Positions 35,842-43,889 of a DNA stretch of 64,000 nt are shown here, piece after piece. Within the stretch, counting starts at the first letter, position 1; the number at the start of each line of letters is the position of its first letter. Under the pieces are notes generated by a model. It was not told where the DNA came from, searched no databases, and saw nothing but the letters and a program-made list of their open reading frames with translations. The position numbers and the translations under genes were made by a program. The stretch comes from Neorhizobium lilium. GTDB lineage: Bacteria; Pseudomonadota; Alphaproteobacteria; Rhizobiales; Rhizobiaceae. The stretch lies in NCBI RefSeq assembly GCF_004053875.1, contig NZ_SBIP01000002.1:558001-622000 (forward strand). The letters are read 5' to 3'.

Positions 35842-36338
35842 AGCGTCGGCTCCGCGATCATGTAAGGCCTCTCAAGCGTCTGTTCTTCGAGGTTCTGTTT
35901 GGTGTTGTCGCGGTCCACCACCAGGAAATCGCTCACCTCGCCCAGCACCATCAGAGGATGATGCCAGGTCTTGGGAAAGTAGTTGACCCCCTGATGAGCC
36001 TGCACGAGAAAAACCTTCGGCTGTCCAGGGCGACCGTCCACGTCGTCCGAAACAGCGACGAGAAAAGGGCGGCCGGACAGTGGCATGAAGCTTTGGCTCG
36101 CATGCGGATGCCGCTCCATCATCGTCAGCGCATAGGGGAAGGCGCGCGGCTTGCCTCGGAAGATGCTGAAGATCAGCCGTTCAGGTTCGCCTGTGACGAC
36201 GGGTTCCGCCAGCGCATGGTAGCGCTCCGTCGTGCCGCCATTGATCAGCCGCATGGTGGAAGGATCGGCCTCGATCACATCGCCGTAAGGCAAAAAGGCC
36301 TGTTTGGTGAGGGGGTGGATGGGAAGATATTCGCTCAA
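35838..36338 (-). CDS. allA: Ureidoglycolate lyase
   Basis: 166 residues from a TTG at 36338, which gives the usual family length and the N terminus [18 protein letters not shown]. An ATG at 36374 would add 12 unconserved residues reading through the end of HepT-1. Signature blocks are [29 protein letters not shown] and [19 protein letters not shown]. The enzyme splits ureidoglycolate into glyoxylate and urea. The weak start directly abuts the HepT-1 stop, suggesting that the toxin-antitoxin insertion replaced the original ribosome site or coupling stop. Confidence 0.92.
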   Translation of the reverse strand: MSEYLPIHPLTKQAFLPYGDVIEADPSTMRLINGGTTERYHALAEPVVTGEPERLIFSIFRGKPRAFPYALTMMERHPHASQSFMPLSGRPFLVAVSDDVDGRPGQPKVFLVQAHQGVNYFPKTWHHPLMVLGEVSDFLVVDRDNTKQNLEEQTLERPYMIAEPTL

Positions 36339-36339
36339 A

Positions 36340-36705
36340 TCATTCGCCTTGTGCGCGCCAGTTGGTGATTGCATCAAGCGCCTCGATGAGATTGGGAACG
36401 TCGTTTATCGCGGTGTCCCAGATCCGCTCGAGGTCTATATCGAAATAGTTGTGGGCGATGCGGTTGCGCATGCCGCGCATGGCGCTCCACGGAAAATCCG
36501 GATGCTCGGCGACGAAAGCAGGATCGACTCGCATGATCTGGGCGGCTATCTCGGACGCCATCAGCAAACTCATTCCGACAGACCGGTTCAGCATGATATT
36601 TTTCAGGAAGTCCGCCTTGTCCGCTCCCTCTACGAGAAGATTGGCATCCACAGCGGCCTGACGCATGCGGGACAGCAGAGAAGCTGTCCTATCGGTATAG
36701 CTCAT
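36340..36705 (-). CDS. HepT-like HEPN ribonuclease toxin, copy 1
   Basis: 121 residues of the DUF86/HepT family, all-helical. It carries RNRIAHNYF near 80-88, the RX4HXY motif that holds the RNase site and the Tyr that is AMPylated in characterised MntA/HepT systems. The start overlaps the partner nucleotidyltransferase stop by 4 bases (ATGA). It ends NWRAQGE, nearly identical to copy 2. It lies in a ureide operon between alc and allA. Confidence 0.92.
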   Translation of the reverse strand: MSYTDRTASLLSRMRQAAVDANLLVEGADKADFLKNIMLNRSVGMSLLMASEIAAQIMRVDPAFVAEHPDFPWSAMRGMRNRIAHNYFDIDLERIWDTAINDVPNLIEALDAITNWRAQGE

Positions 36706-36995
36706 ATGGGTTTGGCCTCGGCCAATACGCGCCGCCTGACGTTTTCGGGGAAGTCCCCCGGCGTTAGAACGTGTATGGGGGTTCCGATCATCATCTGCTC
36801 CAGAGCATCCTGCAGCCCGCCCAAAGTCAACAGCGTGCTTCCCGGAAGCGCATCGACAAGGATGTCGATATCGCTGTCGGACCGGTCCTCCCCCCGTGCC
36901 ACGGAGCCGAAGACGCGCGGGTTGGCCGCGTTGAAGCGTTTGGTCGCTTCGCGGATCGCTTCGCGGTTCTTCTCCAGCACTTCGGACGGTCGCAT
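36702..36995 (-). CDS. MntA-like nucleotidyltransferase antitoxin, copy 1
   Basis: 97 residues, a minimal nucleotidyltransferase: VFGSVARGEDRSDSDIDILVD near 28-48 supplies GSX10DXD. In characterised systems MntA transfers AMP to the HepT Tyr and inactivates the toxin. AGGAG lies 9 bases before the ATG. The ATG and 40 bases of 5' sequence are identical to copy 2, including a TATAGT that may be a -10 box. Confidence 0.92.
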   Translation of the reverse strand: MRPSEVLEKNREAIREATKRFNAANPRVFGSVARGEDRSDSDIDILVDALPGSTLLTLGGLQDALEQMMIGTPIHVLTPGDFPENVRRRVLAEAKPI

Positions 36996-37028
36996 GGCGG
37001 CAAAGCTCCTGATCCCAGCACTATAGGC
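36986..37028. repeat. 43-bp direct repeat, copy A (5' end of MntA-1)
   Basis: Identical over 43 bases to 37711-37753. On the minus strand it runs from a TATAGT-containing stretch through AGGAG to the first codons of the antitoxin. It marks a duplication boundary or a conserved promoter/operator of both modules. Confidence 0.85.
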
Positions 37029-37070
37029 AAGTGCGGGAAGCGGTCAATTATCTCGGGCCGACCAAGCCGG

Positions 37071-37433
37071 TCACTCACCTTGGGCGCGCCAATGGCGCAG
37101 GGCATCGAGCCGAGACACAAGTTCGGGAAGGCTCTGGCTCACAGTGATCCAGACTGTGTTTTGGTCGATTTCGAAATATTGGTGAGCAATGCGGTTGCGC
37201 ATCGTCCTGATATCTCTCCAGGGGATCTCCGAATGCTCGGCTACAAAGTCGGGAAAGCCATCCATGATCTTCGCAACGCACTCGCCGATAGCTGCAATAT
37301 TCGCGACTACCGCATCCTGAGTGCGCTGATCTGCCTCGAAATCCAAGCGCTCCATGTCTCCGACATAGTCAATCGCGCGCTCGGCTGCAGCCGCCATGCG
37401 ATCCAGATAAACGCTCAGCCGGCTTCCCGTCAT
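37071..37433 (-). CDS. HepT-like HEPN ribonuclease toxin, copy 2
   Basis: 120 residues, same family as copy 1, with RNRIAHQYF near 79-87 (RX4HXY intact). N-terminal two-thirds are diverged from copy 1, while FVAEH, PW and the C terminus HWRAQGE are shared. The start overlaps the stop of MntA-2 by 4 bases. The two copies are old paralogues or independent acquisitions, not a recent exact duplication. Confidence 0.92.
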   Translation of the reverse strand: MTGSRLSVYLDRMAAAAERAIDYVGDMERLDFEADQRTQDAVVANIAAIGECVAKIMDGFPDFVAEHSEIPWRDIRTMRNRIAHQYFEIDQNTVWITVSQSLPELVSRLDALRHWRAQGE

Positions 37434-37720
37434 ATAGGCAGGGCCTCTGCCAGAAGCCGCTCCCTAATGCCGGGCGGAAAGTCGCCGGGAACCTTGATAT
37501 CGACCTGTACACCGAGAGCGTCCTCAAGCTCCCACTGGAGCCCGCCAAGCGTGAAAAGAGAGGTCTCAGGCGATGGGTCGACAAGGATGTCCAAATCACT
37601 ATCGTCACTGTCCCGCCCATACAGCACGGAACCATATACGCGTGGGTTGGAAACCCGTCGGCGCGCGACGATAGCCCTTATGATATCCCGGTTTTTCTCC
37701 AACACCTCAGACGGTCGCAT
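37430..37720 (-). CDS. MntA-like nucleotidyltransferase antitoxin, copy 2
   Basis: 96 residues from the ATG at 37720; the frame extends upstream to 37777 but the repeat-shared start is preferred. VYGSVLYGRDSDDSDLDILVD holds the GSX10DXD site. About half of the residues match copy 1 by eye, and the first ten residues MRPSEVLEKN are identical. It lies 57 bases after the alc stop. Cross-neutralisation between modules is conceivable but untested. Confidence 0.92.
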   Translation of the reverse strand: MRPSEVLEKNRDIIRAIVARRRVSNPRVYGSVLYGRDSDDSDLDILVDPSPETSLFTLGGLQWELEDALGVQVDIKVPGDFPPGIRERLLAEALPI

Positions 37721-37753
37721 GGCGGCAAAGCTCCTGATCCCAGCACTATAGGC
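37711..37753. repeat. 43-bp direct repeat, copy B (5' end of MntA-2)
   Basis: Exact partner of 36986-37028, 725 bases apart. The flanks diverge quickly upstream, while coding similarity continues downstream at protein level. Confidence 0.85.
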
Positions 37754-37777
37754 GAGCGAACGCGGACAGGAAAGCAC

Positions 37778-38800
37778 TCACGCCTTCGTCCCGAAGAGCC
37801 GCAGCCGCATCGTCCCCCCGTCCGGGTGCATGGCATAGCGAACATGCGTCACCGGCCCGATGTCGGCAACGACATCGGAGCCAAACTCGTGCGCATGGTC
37901 CATCTGCAGCTTCTGCTGCGGCAGGATCGGTTTCCAGGCTTCTGATGCGGCGATCTCAGCTTCGGATGGGCTATCTCCGAGGTCCGGCAGATAGGCGCCC
38001 AGAAGCTCGCAAGTATCGGGGAAATTGCCCTTGTAAAAGGCGGTGTCCACCACGACGCGGCGGATCGTGCCGGGATGGCCGAGCCGGATCACCGCCCAGT
38101 CGTGGCCGGGTCCGCGGCGGCGCTTGGTTTCCCAGCCATCGCCCATGTTGAGCCCGCGTCCCGGCCCCAGCATCTTGTCGGGATGGCCGTAATGAGCATC
38201 CGACCATGCGAGCGACTTGGCGCCATGGAAAATATAGGCAAGGTCGATCTCGTCCTCCGCCCCGACCTTCGACCAGTCGAAATGGGCCGCCCCATAGACG
38301 CGCAGGCGTGCGATGCCGCCATCCGGATAGATATGGAGGCGCAAATGCGTCCAGACCTTTTGCCTGTCGGCATTTTCGAAAAAGTGGTGGGCGCTTGGGC
38401 CGAGCGCCGACTTGTCGAGGATCTCCGTCCACTGGACATTGTCTAGCGACGCATCCTCTTCGATGAAGGCAGCCTCGATGGAGCAGTGTGGCGGATAATT
38501 GCCCGTGAAATAGCTGGTATCCACGTCGAAGCCGAAAATGCGGCCCGGCATGGCGAGCCTGACGATCGCCCAGTCATGGCCAGGCACGCGCTTGCGGCGG
38601 CTTTCCCAGCCGTCCATGTACTTGCCGTTGTCGTCATAAAGATCCGGATCGAAGCTCGCAGGCACGTCCGCCAGCATCCGCTCCAGCGGCGCGAAGAATT
38701 CGTCCGTTGCGAAAAGCGCCTTGGCGCCGAGCCGGGCGGAGGCAAGGTTGATGGCTCCGAGCGCGAAGGGAGGCAGGGCAAGGTCGGCGTTTGCCGTCAT
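37778..38800 (-). CDS. alc: Allantoicase
   Basis: 340 residues forming two homologous jelly-roll halves. Each carries a GWE(S/T)-(R/K)RR-GHDWAI/V block (DGWESRRKRVPGHDWAIVRL near 63-82; DGWETKRRRGPGHDWAVIRL near 222-241), a strong family signature. It hydrolyses allantoate to ureidoglycolate and urea. It overlaps uraD by 4 bases. The toxin-antitoxin modules begin 57 bases after its stop. Confidence 0.96.
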   Translation of the reverse strand: MTANADLALPPFALGAINLASARLGAKALFATDEFFAPLERMLADVPASFDPDLYDDNGKYMDGWESRRKRVPGHDWAIVRLAMPGRIFGFDVDTSYFTGNYPPHCSIEAAFIEEDASLDNVQWTEILDKSALGPSAHHFFENADRQKVWTHLRLHIYPDGGIARLRVYGAAHFDWSKVGAEDEIDLAYIFHGAKSLAWSDAHYGHPDKMLGPGRGLNMGDGWETKRRRGPGHDWAVIRLGHPGTIRRVVVDTAFYKGNFPDTCELLGAYLPDLGDSPSEAEIAASEAWKPILPQQKLQMDHAHEFGSDVVADIGPVTHVRYAMHPDGGTMRLRLFGTKA

Positions 38801-39300
38801 TTCGGGTTCTCCGGAAGCAATGTGACGAGGCGCAGGCGGGCGATTTTCTCCACCTGGGCAGCGGCGGTTTCGAATTCCTCATCGGCGCTGTTGTGGATGC
38901 GCGTCTCGAAGGCGGCCAGGATGTCGCTCTTGTCGAGCCCCTTGACGGCGATGATGAAGGGAAAGCCGAACTTGCCGGTATAGGCGGCGTTGAGTTCGGT
39001 GAAGCGCGCATGCTCCGCCGCGTTCAGCCGGTCCAGGCCAGCGCCCGCCTGCTCCTGTCGGCTGTCTTCGGTAAGCTCACCTGCGATGGCTAGACGGCCG
39101 GCCAGATCCGGATGGGCGCGCAACACGGAAAGCCGCTCCTCGCGGCTTGCGCGGCGGAAGACCGAGACCATCGCATCGTGCAGGCCCTTCGCCGTCATCG
39201 GCACGAAGATCAGGCCTTCGTCATAGACCCGCTCTGCGATGAAGGGCGAATGCTCGAACACGCCGCCGAATACTTCGATGAAATCTCCGCGCGCCGTCAA
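38797..39300 (-). CDS. uraD: OHCU decarboxylase
   Basis: 167 residues from a TTG that overlaps the puuE TGA; this gives the normal UraD length and the expected N terminus FIEVFGGVFEHSPFIAERVY. The conserved active-site His lies in FEHSP, and LRAHPDLAG near 80 and GKFGFPFIIAVKG near 120 are typical. The enzyme decarboxylates OHCU to (S)-allantoin. The longer open frame to 39456 is antisense-like and rejected. Confidence 0.93.
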   Translation of the reverse strand: MTARGDFIEVFGGVFEHSPFIAERVYDEGLIFVPMTAKGLHDAMVSVFRRASREERLSVLRAHPDLAGRLAIAGELTEDSRQEQAGAGLDRLNAAEHARFTELNAAYTGKFGFPFIIAVKGLDKSDILAAFETRIHNSADEEFETAAAQVEKIARLRLVTLLPENPK

Positions 39301-40235
39301 AAGGCACCTGCGGAACCGTTGGAAGGCTGGTGATACGCATGCCAATGCCGGGCGATCTCGATCCGCTGCGGCAGCCAGACCTTGTCGTGGGAAAGAACAT
39401 ATTCCACGAAACGCCGAAGTGCCGCGAGCCGGCCTGGGCGGCCGACGAGACGGCAATGAAGCCCGACCGACATCATCTTCGGGCTACCCTCCTGGCCTTC
39501 GCGATAGAGCACGTCAAAGGCGTCCTTCAGATAGGTGAAGAACTGGTCGCCGGAATTGAAGCCCTGGGGGGTGGCAAACCGCATGTCGTTTGTATCGAGC
39601 GTGTAGGGAATGATCAGGAACGGCTTGTCGCCCAGGCCCGGCACCCAATAGGGCAGGTCGTCGGCATAGGAATCGGAGGAATACAGGAAGCCGCCCTCCT
39701 CCATCACCAGCCTTAGCGTGTTGTCGGAAGGCTTGCCCTGGTACATGCCGTAGGGCCGCTCGCCGGTCAGTTCCGTATGGAGGCGAACCGCCTCGAGAAT
39801 ATGCTCGCGCTCTTTGGCTTGCGGAAAATCCCTGTATTCCAGCCAGCGATAGCCGTGACTGGCGATCTCCCAGCCGGCTTCCTTCATGGCGGCGACAGCT
39901 TCCGGATTGCGGGCCATGGCAAGCGTGACGCCATAGACGGTGGTCTGCACCTTGAGCTCGGTGAACAGCCGCCACAGCCGCCAGAACCCTGCACGCGAGC
40001 CGTATTCGTAGATCGATTCCATGTTGAGGTTGCGCTGGCCCGGCCAGGGCGCGGCGCCGACGATTTCCGACAGAAGCGATTCGGATGCAGGATCGCCGTC
40101 GAGGATGGAGCTTTCTGCACCCTCCTCGTAGTTGATGACGAATTGGACCGCCACATGCGCGCCGCCGGGCCATTTCGGGTCGGGCGGCGTACGGCCGTAA
40201 CCCACCAGATCGCGGGGATAATCTCTTGCCTGCAT
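39297..40235 (-). CDS. puuE: Allantoinase of the PuuE (polysaccharide deacetylase-like) family
   Basis: 312 residues. RDLVGYGRTPPDPKWPGGAH at the N terminus, VQFVINYEEGAESS, IASHGYRWLEY near 130 and MMSVGLHCRLVGRPGR near 260 are PuuE signatures. It hydrolyses allantoin to allantoate without the metal-dependent amidohydrolase fold of AllB. It is the first gene of the minus-strand ureide operon puuE-uraD-alc-allA-uraH. Confidence 0.96.
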   Translation of the reverse strand: MQARDYPRDLVGYGRTPPDPKWPGGAHVAVQFVINYEEGAESSILDGDPASESLLSEIVGAAPWPGQRNLNMESIYEYGSRAGFWRLWRLFTELKVQTTVYGVTLAMARNPEAVAAMKEAGWEIASHGYRWLEYRDFPQAKEREHILEAVRLHTELTGERPYGMYQGKPSDNTLRLVMEEGGFLYSSDSYADDLPYWVPGLGDKPFLIIPYTLDTNDMRFATPQGFNSGDQFFTYLKDAFDVLYREGQEGSPKMMSVGLHCRLVGRPGRLAALRRFVEYVLSHDKVWLPQRIEIARHWHAYHQPSNGSAGAF

Positions 40236-40459
40236 CGTACCACCTCGAACATTCGCCGTGACGGTAGCGCATGCCTTCCGCGCCTGTCGAGATGGAAACG
40301 TGACGTGACACGACAGCGTTGAATTGCTCTGTGGAGGGAGCCTGAACTGTATGCAAAAATGGCCCGCCGAAGCGAGCCATCCGTATAGAATCCTTCAGGA
40401 AGGCAGTGGCAGTAGCCGCGACATGCGATGTCGAGGAAACTGCCCTGTCCGTCTGCACA

Positions 40460-40825
40460 TTACTGGTTGGGGATCAGGATGTCGCGACCGCCCGAGCGCC
40501 CTGCATCGCCGCGGCCGGGTCCATTGTCGCGACCACGTGGGCCGTTGCCGGCCCAGGTCGGGTCTGGCTTGTCACGCGCATAGGCCGCTTGGTTCATGCC
40601 ATTCCGACCGCGGTCGCCGTACCCGTTACGCGGGCCTCTGTCATGATTGCGGTCGCGGTCGCGGCGGTTGCGCCAGTAACGGTCGGACCTATCGCTGCGC
40701 TCGTAGACGGGATTGTAGCCCGCATAGCCGCCACGGGAATAGCTCCCGCCTTCGCTGACGCAGCCTGTCAGCATAAGACAGGCAAGGCCGACAGCGCCGG
40801 CGATGATCTTGGTTCGATTGCTCAT
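40460..40825 (-). CDS. Small Arg/Gly-rich lipoprotein
   Basis: 121 residues from the ATG at 40825. The signal sequence ends in the lipobox LTGC near residue 22, so membrane lipidation is expected. The mature part is low-complexity, dominated by R, D, G, N and Y with RDR-type repeats. Not recognised beyond the lipoprotein class; the basic tail could contact polyanions such as LPS or nucleic acid. It lies alone, 224 bases from the puuE start. Confidence 0.75.
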   Translation of the reverse strand: MSNRTKIIAGAVGLACLMLTGCVSEGGSYSRGGYAGYNPVYERSDRSDRYWRNRRDRDRNHDRGPRNGYGDRGRNGMNQAAYARDKPDPTWAGNGPRGRDNGPGRGDAGRSGGRDILIPNQ

Positions 40826-40942
40826 GAAAATATCCGATTGTGCTGGAAAGAACGGCTGCCTGGGGAAGACGGCAGTTGACGTGTTAACCAGCACAACGCG
40901 CGAGAGTTCCGCTTGGATCTCCCATTGGTGGAGCGACTTGCC

Positions 40943-41650
40943 CTATGCGATCTTGCGGGCCGAAACGCGCCCCATGGGATGCAGAGAATGCACCTGGAAG
41001 GGTGCGCCCTGCTCTTCCTCCACAAACAGGGCAAGGTTCGTCACCTCGACATGCCTGTTCAGGTAAGGTGCGAAGAAGTTCCGAAGCGCCAGTTCGAAAC
41101 GCGGCAACTCCTTCGGCGGCAGCGGTCCCGTCAAGGCCATGTGGAAACGGAACTCGTCCATGACGTAAGGATGGCCCCAGCGGTAGAGATTGGCGAATTG
41201 GGCCGCCGACAAATTGCCCGGATCGCTGCGCTCCAGTTCCGCTTCGCCGAGCGGCGCACGGAAACTGTCGAATTCCTGGACGACGGCAGCTGCCAGCAGC
41301 CGCATGGTTTCGCAAGGCACGGCTGGCGCCAGGCCGCAGAAACTCCCCAGCCGGACGACTTCCAGCGCGGGCAGGTCGAAAGGCTCGCAAGCGCCTGCAA
41401 ACCGCATCATATGGCGCAAGAGCGTGGCTTCGGAGACTTCTGCCGGCAGCCGGAACGGCGCCTTCAGGAGACCATGGAAGCCATAGCGGCGCGGCAGGGC
41501 CGTATTGTAGGCAATGTCCTGGATATCCATGCCGCGGATCGGCGGCAGATCGACAGCTTCGCCTGAAAACACATTGCGGCCCAGCCACTGGGCGGCAGCG
41601 ACGGCCAGAGCGTCATGGGCCGGTGGCGTAAAACATATGGCATAGCGCAT
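40943..41650 (-). CDS. DUF1045 protein (2H phosphoesterase-like)
   Basis: 235 residues. Two His motifs typical of the 2H fold are present: YGFHGLLKAPF near 56-66 and FRFHMALTGPL near 172-182. Members are sometimes linked to phosphonate metabolism (PhnN neighbours), but no phn genes are visible here. A cyclic-phosphodiester or 2'-5' ligation activity is inferred only from the fold. AAGGTGA precedes the ATG. Confidence 0.85.
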   Translation of the reverse strand: MRYAICFTPPAHDALAVAAAQWLGRNVFSGEAVDLPPIRGMDIQDIAYNTALPRRYGFHGLLKAPFRLPAEVSEATLLRHMMRFAGACEPFDLPALEVVRLGSFCGLAPAVPCETMRLLAAAVVQEFDSFRAPLGEAELERSDPGNLSAAQFANLYRWGHPYVMDEFRFHMALTGPLPPKELPRFELALRNFFAPYLNRHVEVTNLALFVEEEQGAPFQVHSLHPMGRVSARKIA

Positions 41651-41764
41651 GCGTCACCTTATCCTCGCATTATGGACTGTCTTCATGCAATGCCTAGCCC
41701 CATGTCAGGGGGTAGGTGATTTGCGTGACAGCTTGACGACGAGGATCAGCGGTCGCTCATGTGT

Positions 41765-42982
41765 TCAACGGGCAGCCACCGAAAGATGGTTCGCGAGCGT
41801 GAAAGAGGCTGGAAGCGTCATGGACCGGCCAGCCACGGCCGCCAAGGCCTCTGCCGCAAGCGCATGGGCAAGGCCGAAGCTCACTTTGAAGCCGCCCGTC
41901 AGCGCCACAATTCGCCCGTGATCGGGGTGCGGTCCGACCATCGGGTCTCGACCGATCGCCTTGGGCCGCAAACCCGCCCAGCGCTCCACCACCGGCGCAT
42001 CCCTCAGCGCCGGCACAAGGGCGCGGGCACGGGATATAAGGTCGTCGAGCCGTTCGTCCGTCGCATAAGCGTCGGCGAATTCCTCCTCGCTGGTACTGCC
42101 TATAGCTACATGGCCATCCTCATGCGCCACGACATAAAGCCCGTTTAGGAAGATCACCGGAAGGCCGGGGTCCACGTCGGCACGGAGCAAGGCGGCCTGG
42201 CCCTTGACCGGCTGGCCGACAGGCCGTGGCAGAGGCGCCGATATCGCTTCGATCAGCGGAAAGGACCGGTAACCGGCCGCAATGATGCAATGGCCAAAGG
42301 CGAGCTTCTGCCCACCGCTGAAGAGGACCGTATCCTCTTGCGTATCGATCGCCTGCGCTTCCAGCCCTGCCACGATCCTGACATGGCTGCCCATGCGCAG
42401 AAAAGCCGCAAGAGCAGAAATGAGCCCACGCGGCGAAACACGAGCGGCCAACGTGTCATGAACGAGCCCGGCTTCCGTGAAGCTTGCATCGGGCCAACCG
42501 CTTTCGGGCGAGGTATCAAGCACGTTCCACTGGAACTGGCGGTCGCCGACCGGCCCGAGCTCCCGCCAATGATCTCGGGCGTCTTGCGAGCGGCGTAGCG
42601 CAATGTCGCGCAGATGCGGCTTGGGAAGCGGGATCAGCCGTCCGCTCCGCCGGTAGCCGCAGGAGATGCCGGTTGCCGCCTCGACCTCCGCCACTTCGCG
42701 CTCCAGGGATACGAGCGCGTCGAACTGGAATTGCTTCTTGTCGTTCCACTGGTCGGGCATATGCGGCATCAGCGCGCCCAGCAGACCGCCGCTTGCCCCC
42801 TGCCCAAGCTGGCCCTGATCGACAAGGACGGTATCAATGCCCGCTCGTTCCGCCTGGACGGCAGCCCAAAGGCCCATGATGCCGCCGCCGAGGATAACGA
42901 GGTCGCAGGAGGCCGGCAGATCCTGACCAGCCAGGCTGCGCAATTGACCGGCAGGCCCGGCCGCATTATCCGCTTGTGCCAT
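41765..42982 (-). CDS. FAD-dependent oxidoreductase (MnmC C-domain-like/DadA family)
   Basis: 405 residues from the ATG at 42982, chosen for AGGGG upstream. The FAD-binding LVILGGGIMGLWAAVQAERAG is near 28-48, followed by the DAO-type GASGGLLGALMPH and a C-terminal GGFKVSFGLAHALA. In enterobacteria MnmC fuses this oxidase to the methyltransferase encoded here by the divergent neighbour. A role in cmnm5 to nm5 U34 conversion of tRNA is therefore suggested by context, though DadA-like amine oxidation is an alternative. Confidence 0.85.
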   Translation of the reverse strand: MAQADNAAGPAGQLRSLAGQDLPASCDLVILGGGIMGLWAAVQAERAGIDTVLVDQGQLGQGASGGLLGALMPHMPDQWNDKKQFQFDALVSLEREVAEVEAATGISCGYRRSGRLIPLPKPHLRDIALRRSQDARDHWRELGPVGDRQFQWNVLDTSPESGWPDASFTEAGLVHDTLAARVSPRGLISALAAFLRMGSHVRIVAGLEAQAIDTQEDTVLFSGGQKLAFGHCIIAAGYRSFPLIEAISAPLPRPVGQPVKGQAALLRADVDPGLPVIFLNGLYVVAHEDGHVAIGSTSEEEFADAYATDERLDDLISRARALVPALRDAPVVERWAGLRPKAIGRDPMVGPHPDHGRIVALTGGFKVSFGLAHALAAEALAAVAGRSMTLPASFTLANHLSVAAR

Positions 42983-43754
42983 GAGCGCCCCTGACATCAA
43001 TGACCGTGATTCCGAAATCTCTTCTGTGCAGGGCCAGATGCCGGCGTCGCAGACGCTGGATTGGCACGAGGGCGATATGCCCTACTCCCAGGAATTTGGC
43101 GATCACTTTTATTGCCGCACCGACGGCCGGCTGGAGTGCGGACATGTCTTTCTGGCCGGCAACCAGCTTCCCGACCGCTGGCTAAGCACTCCGTCACAAG
43201 CCGGAGACTTCAGGATCGGCGAACTCGGCTTCGGCACCGGCCTCAACTTCTGCGAAACCTGGCGGCAGTGGAAACTGGCGCGCCAGCCGGGAGCGCAGCT
43301 GCACTTTACTTCGTTCGAGCTCTACCCGATGCAGCGCGACGATCTCGACCGGGCACTGGCACGCTGGCCGGAAATCGCGGCAGAGCGTCTGGCGCTTACC
43401 GCCGCATGGCCGGACACGCCTTCGGGTCGTATCGAAATCGAAGCCGATGGGCAGATCCGTCTGACGGTGGTCTGCGGGCCTGCGCTGGAGGGTGTGGCCG
43501 CCGAGGAGCCTGAGTTCGACGCCTGGTTCCTCGATGGCTTTGCCCCGTCCCGCAATCCGGACATGTGGTCGCAGAGGCTCATGCAGACCCTCTTCGACAA
43601 GACGAAGCCGGGCGGCACGTTTGGCACCTATGCGGCAGCCGGCTTCGTGCGCCGTAATCTTGCCGCCGCAGGCTTCACGGTCGAGCGGCGCCCGGGCTTT
43701 GCCGGCAAGCGCGAGATGCTGTGCGGCATCAAGAGCGCCGTCTCCGACCAGTGA
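42981..43754 (+). CDS. mnmD: tRNA (5-methylaminomethyl-2-thiouridine) methyltransferase
   Basis: 257 residues from the ATG at 42981. LDWHEGDMPYSQEFGDHFYC, the SAM-binding IGELGFGTGLNFCETW near 75-90 and the DAWFLDGFAPSRNPDMW block near 175-191 define the DUF752/MnmC methyltransferase domain. It completes mnm5(s2)U34 in tRNA. The first ATG lacks a purine-rich site; ATG at 43038 has AGGG upstream and is an alternative start. With the first start, its ATG overlaps the opposite-strand ATG in a shared CATG. Confidence 0.92.
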   Translation: MSAPDINDRDSEISSVQGQMPASQTLDWHEGDMPYSQEFGDHFYCRTDGRLECGHVFLAGNQLPDRWLSTPSQAGDFRIGELGFGTGLNFCETWRQWKLARQPGAQLHFTSFELYPMQRDDLDRALARWPEIAAERLALTAAWPDTPSGRIEIEADGQIRLTVVCGPALEGVAAEEPEFDAWFLDGFAPSRNPDMWSQRLMQTLFDKTKPGGTFGTYAAAGFVRRNLAAAGFTVERRPGFAGKREMLCGIKSAVSDQ

Positions 43755-43889
43755 TACCGCCGCTGCCTGAACTGGAGAGAAAGATACAAGACCTTGCCTT
43801 GCAGATGGGGCATCTCCAATTCACTCCTGTCCATGGCCGGATTGGCCGGCAACCGGAATGCCTCTTCATCAAATTGAGAAAGTGAGAAC

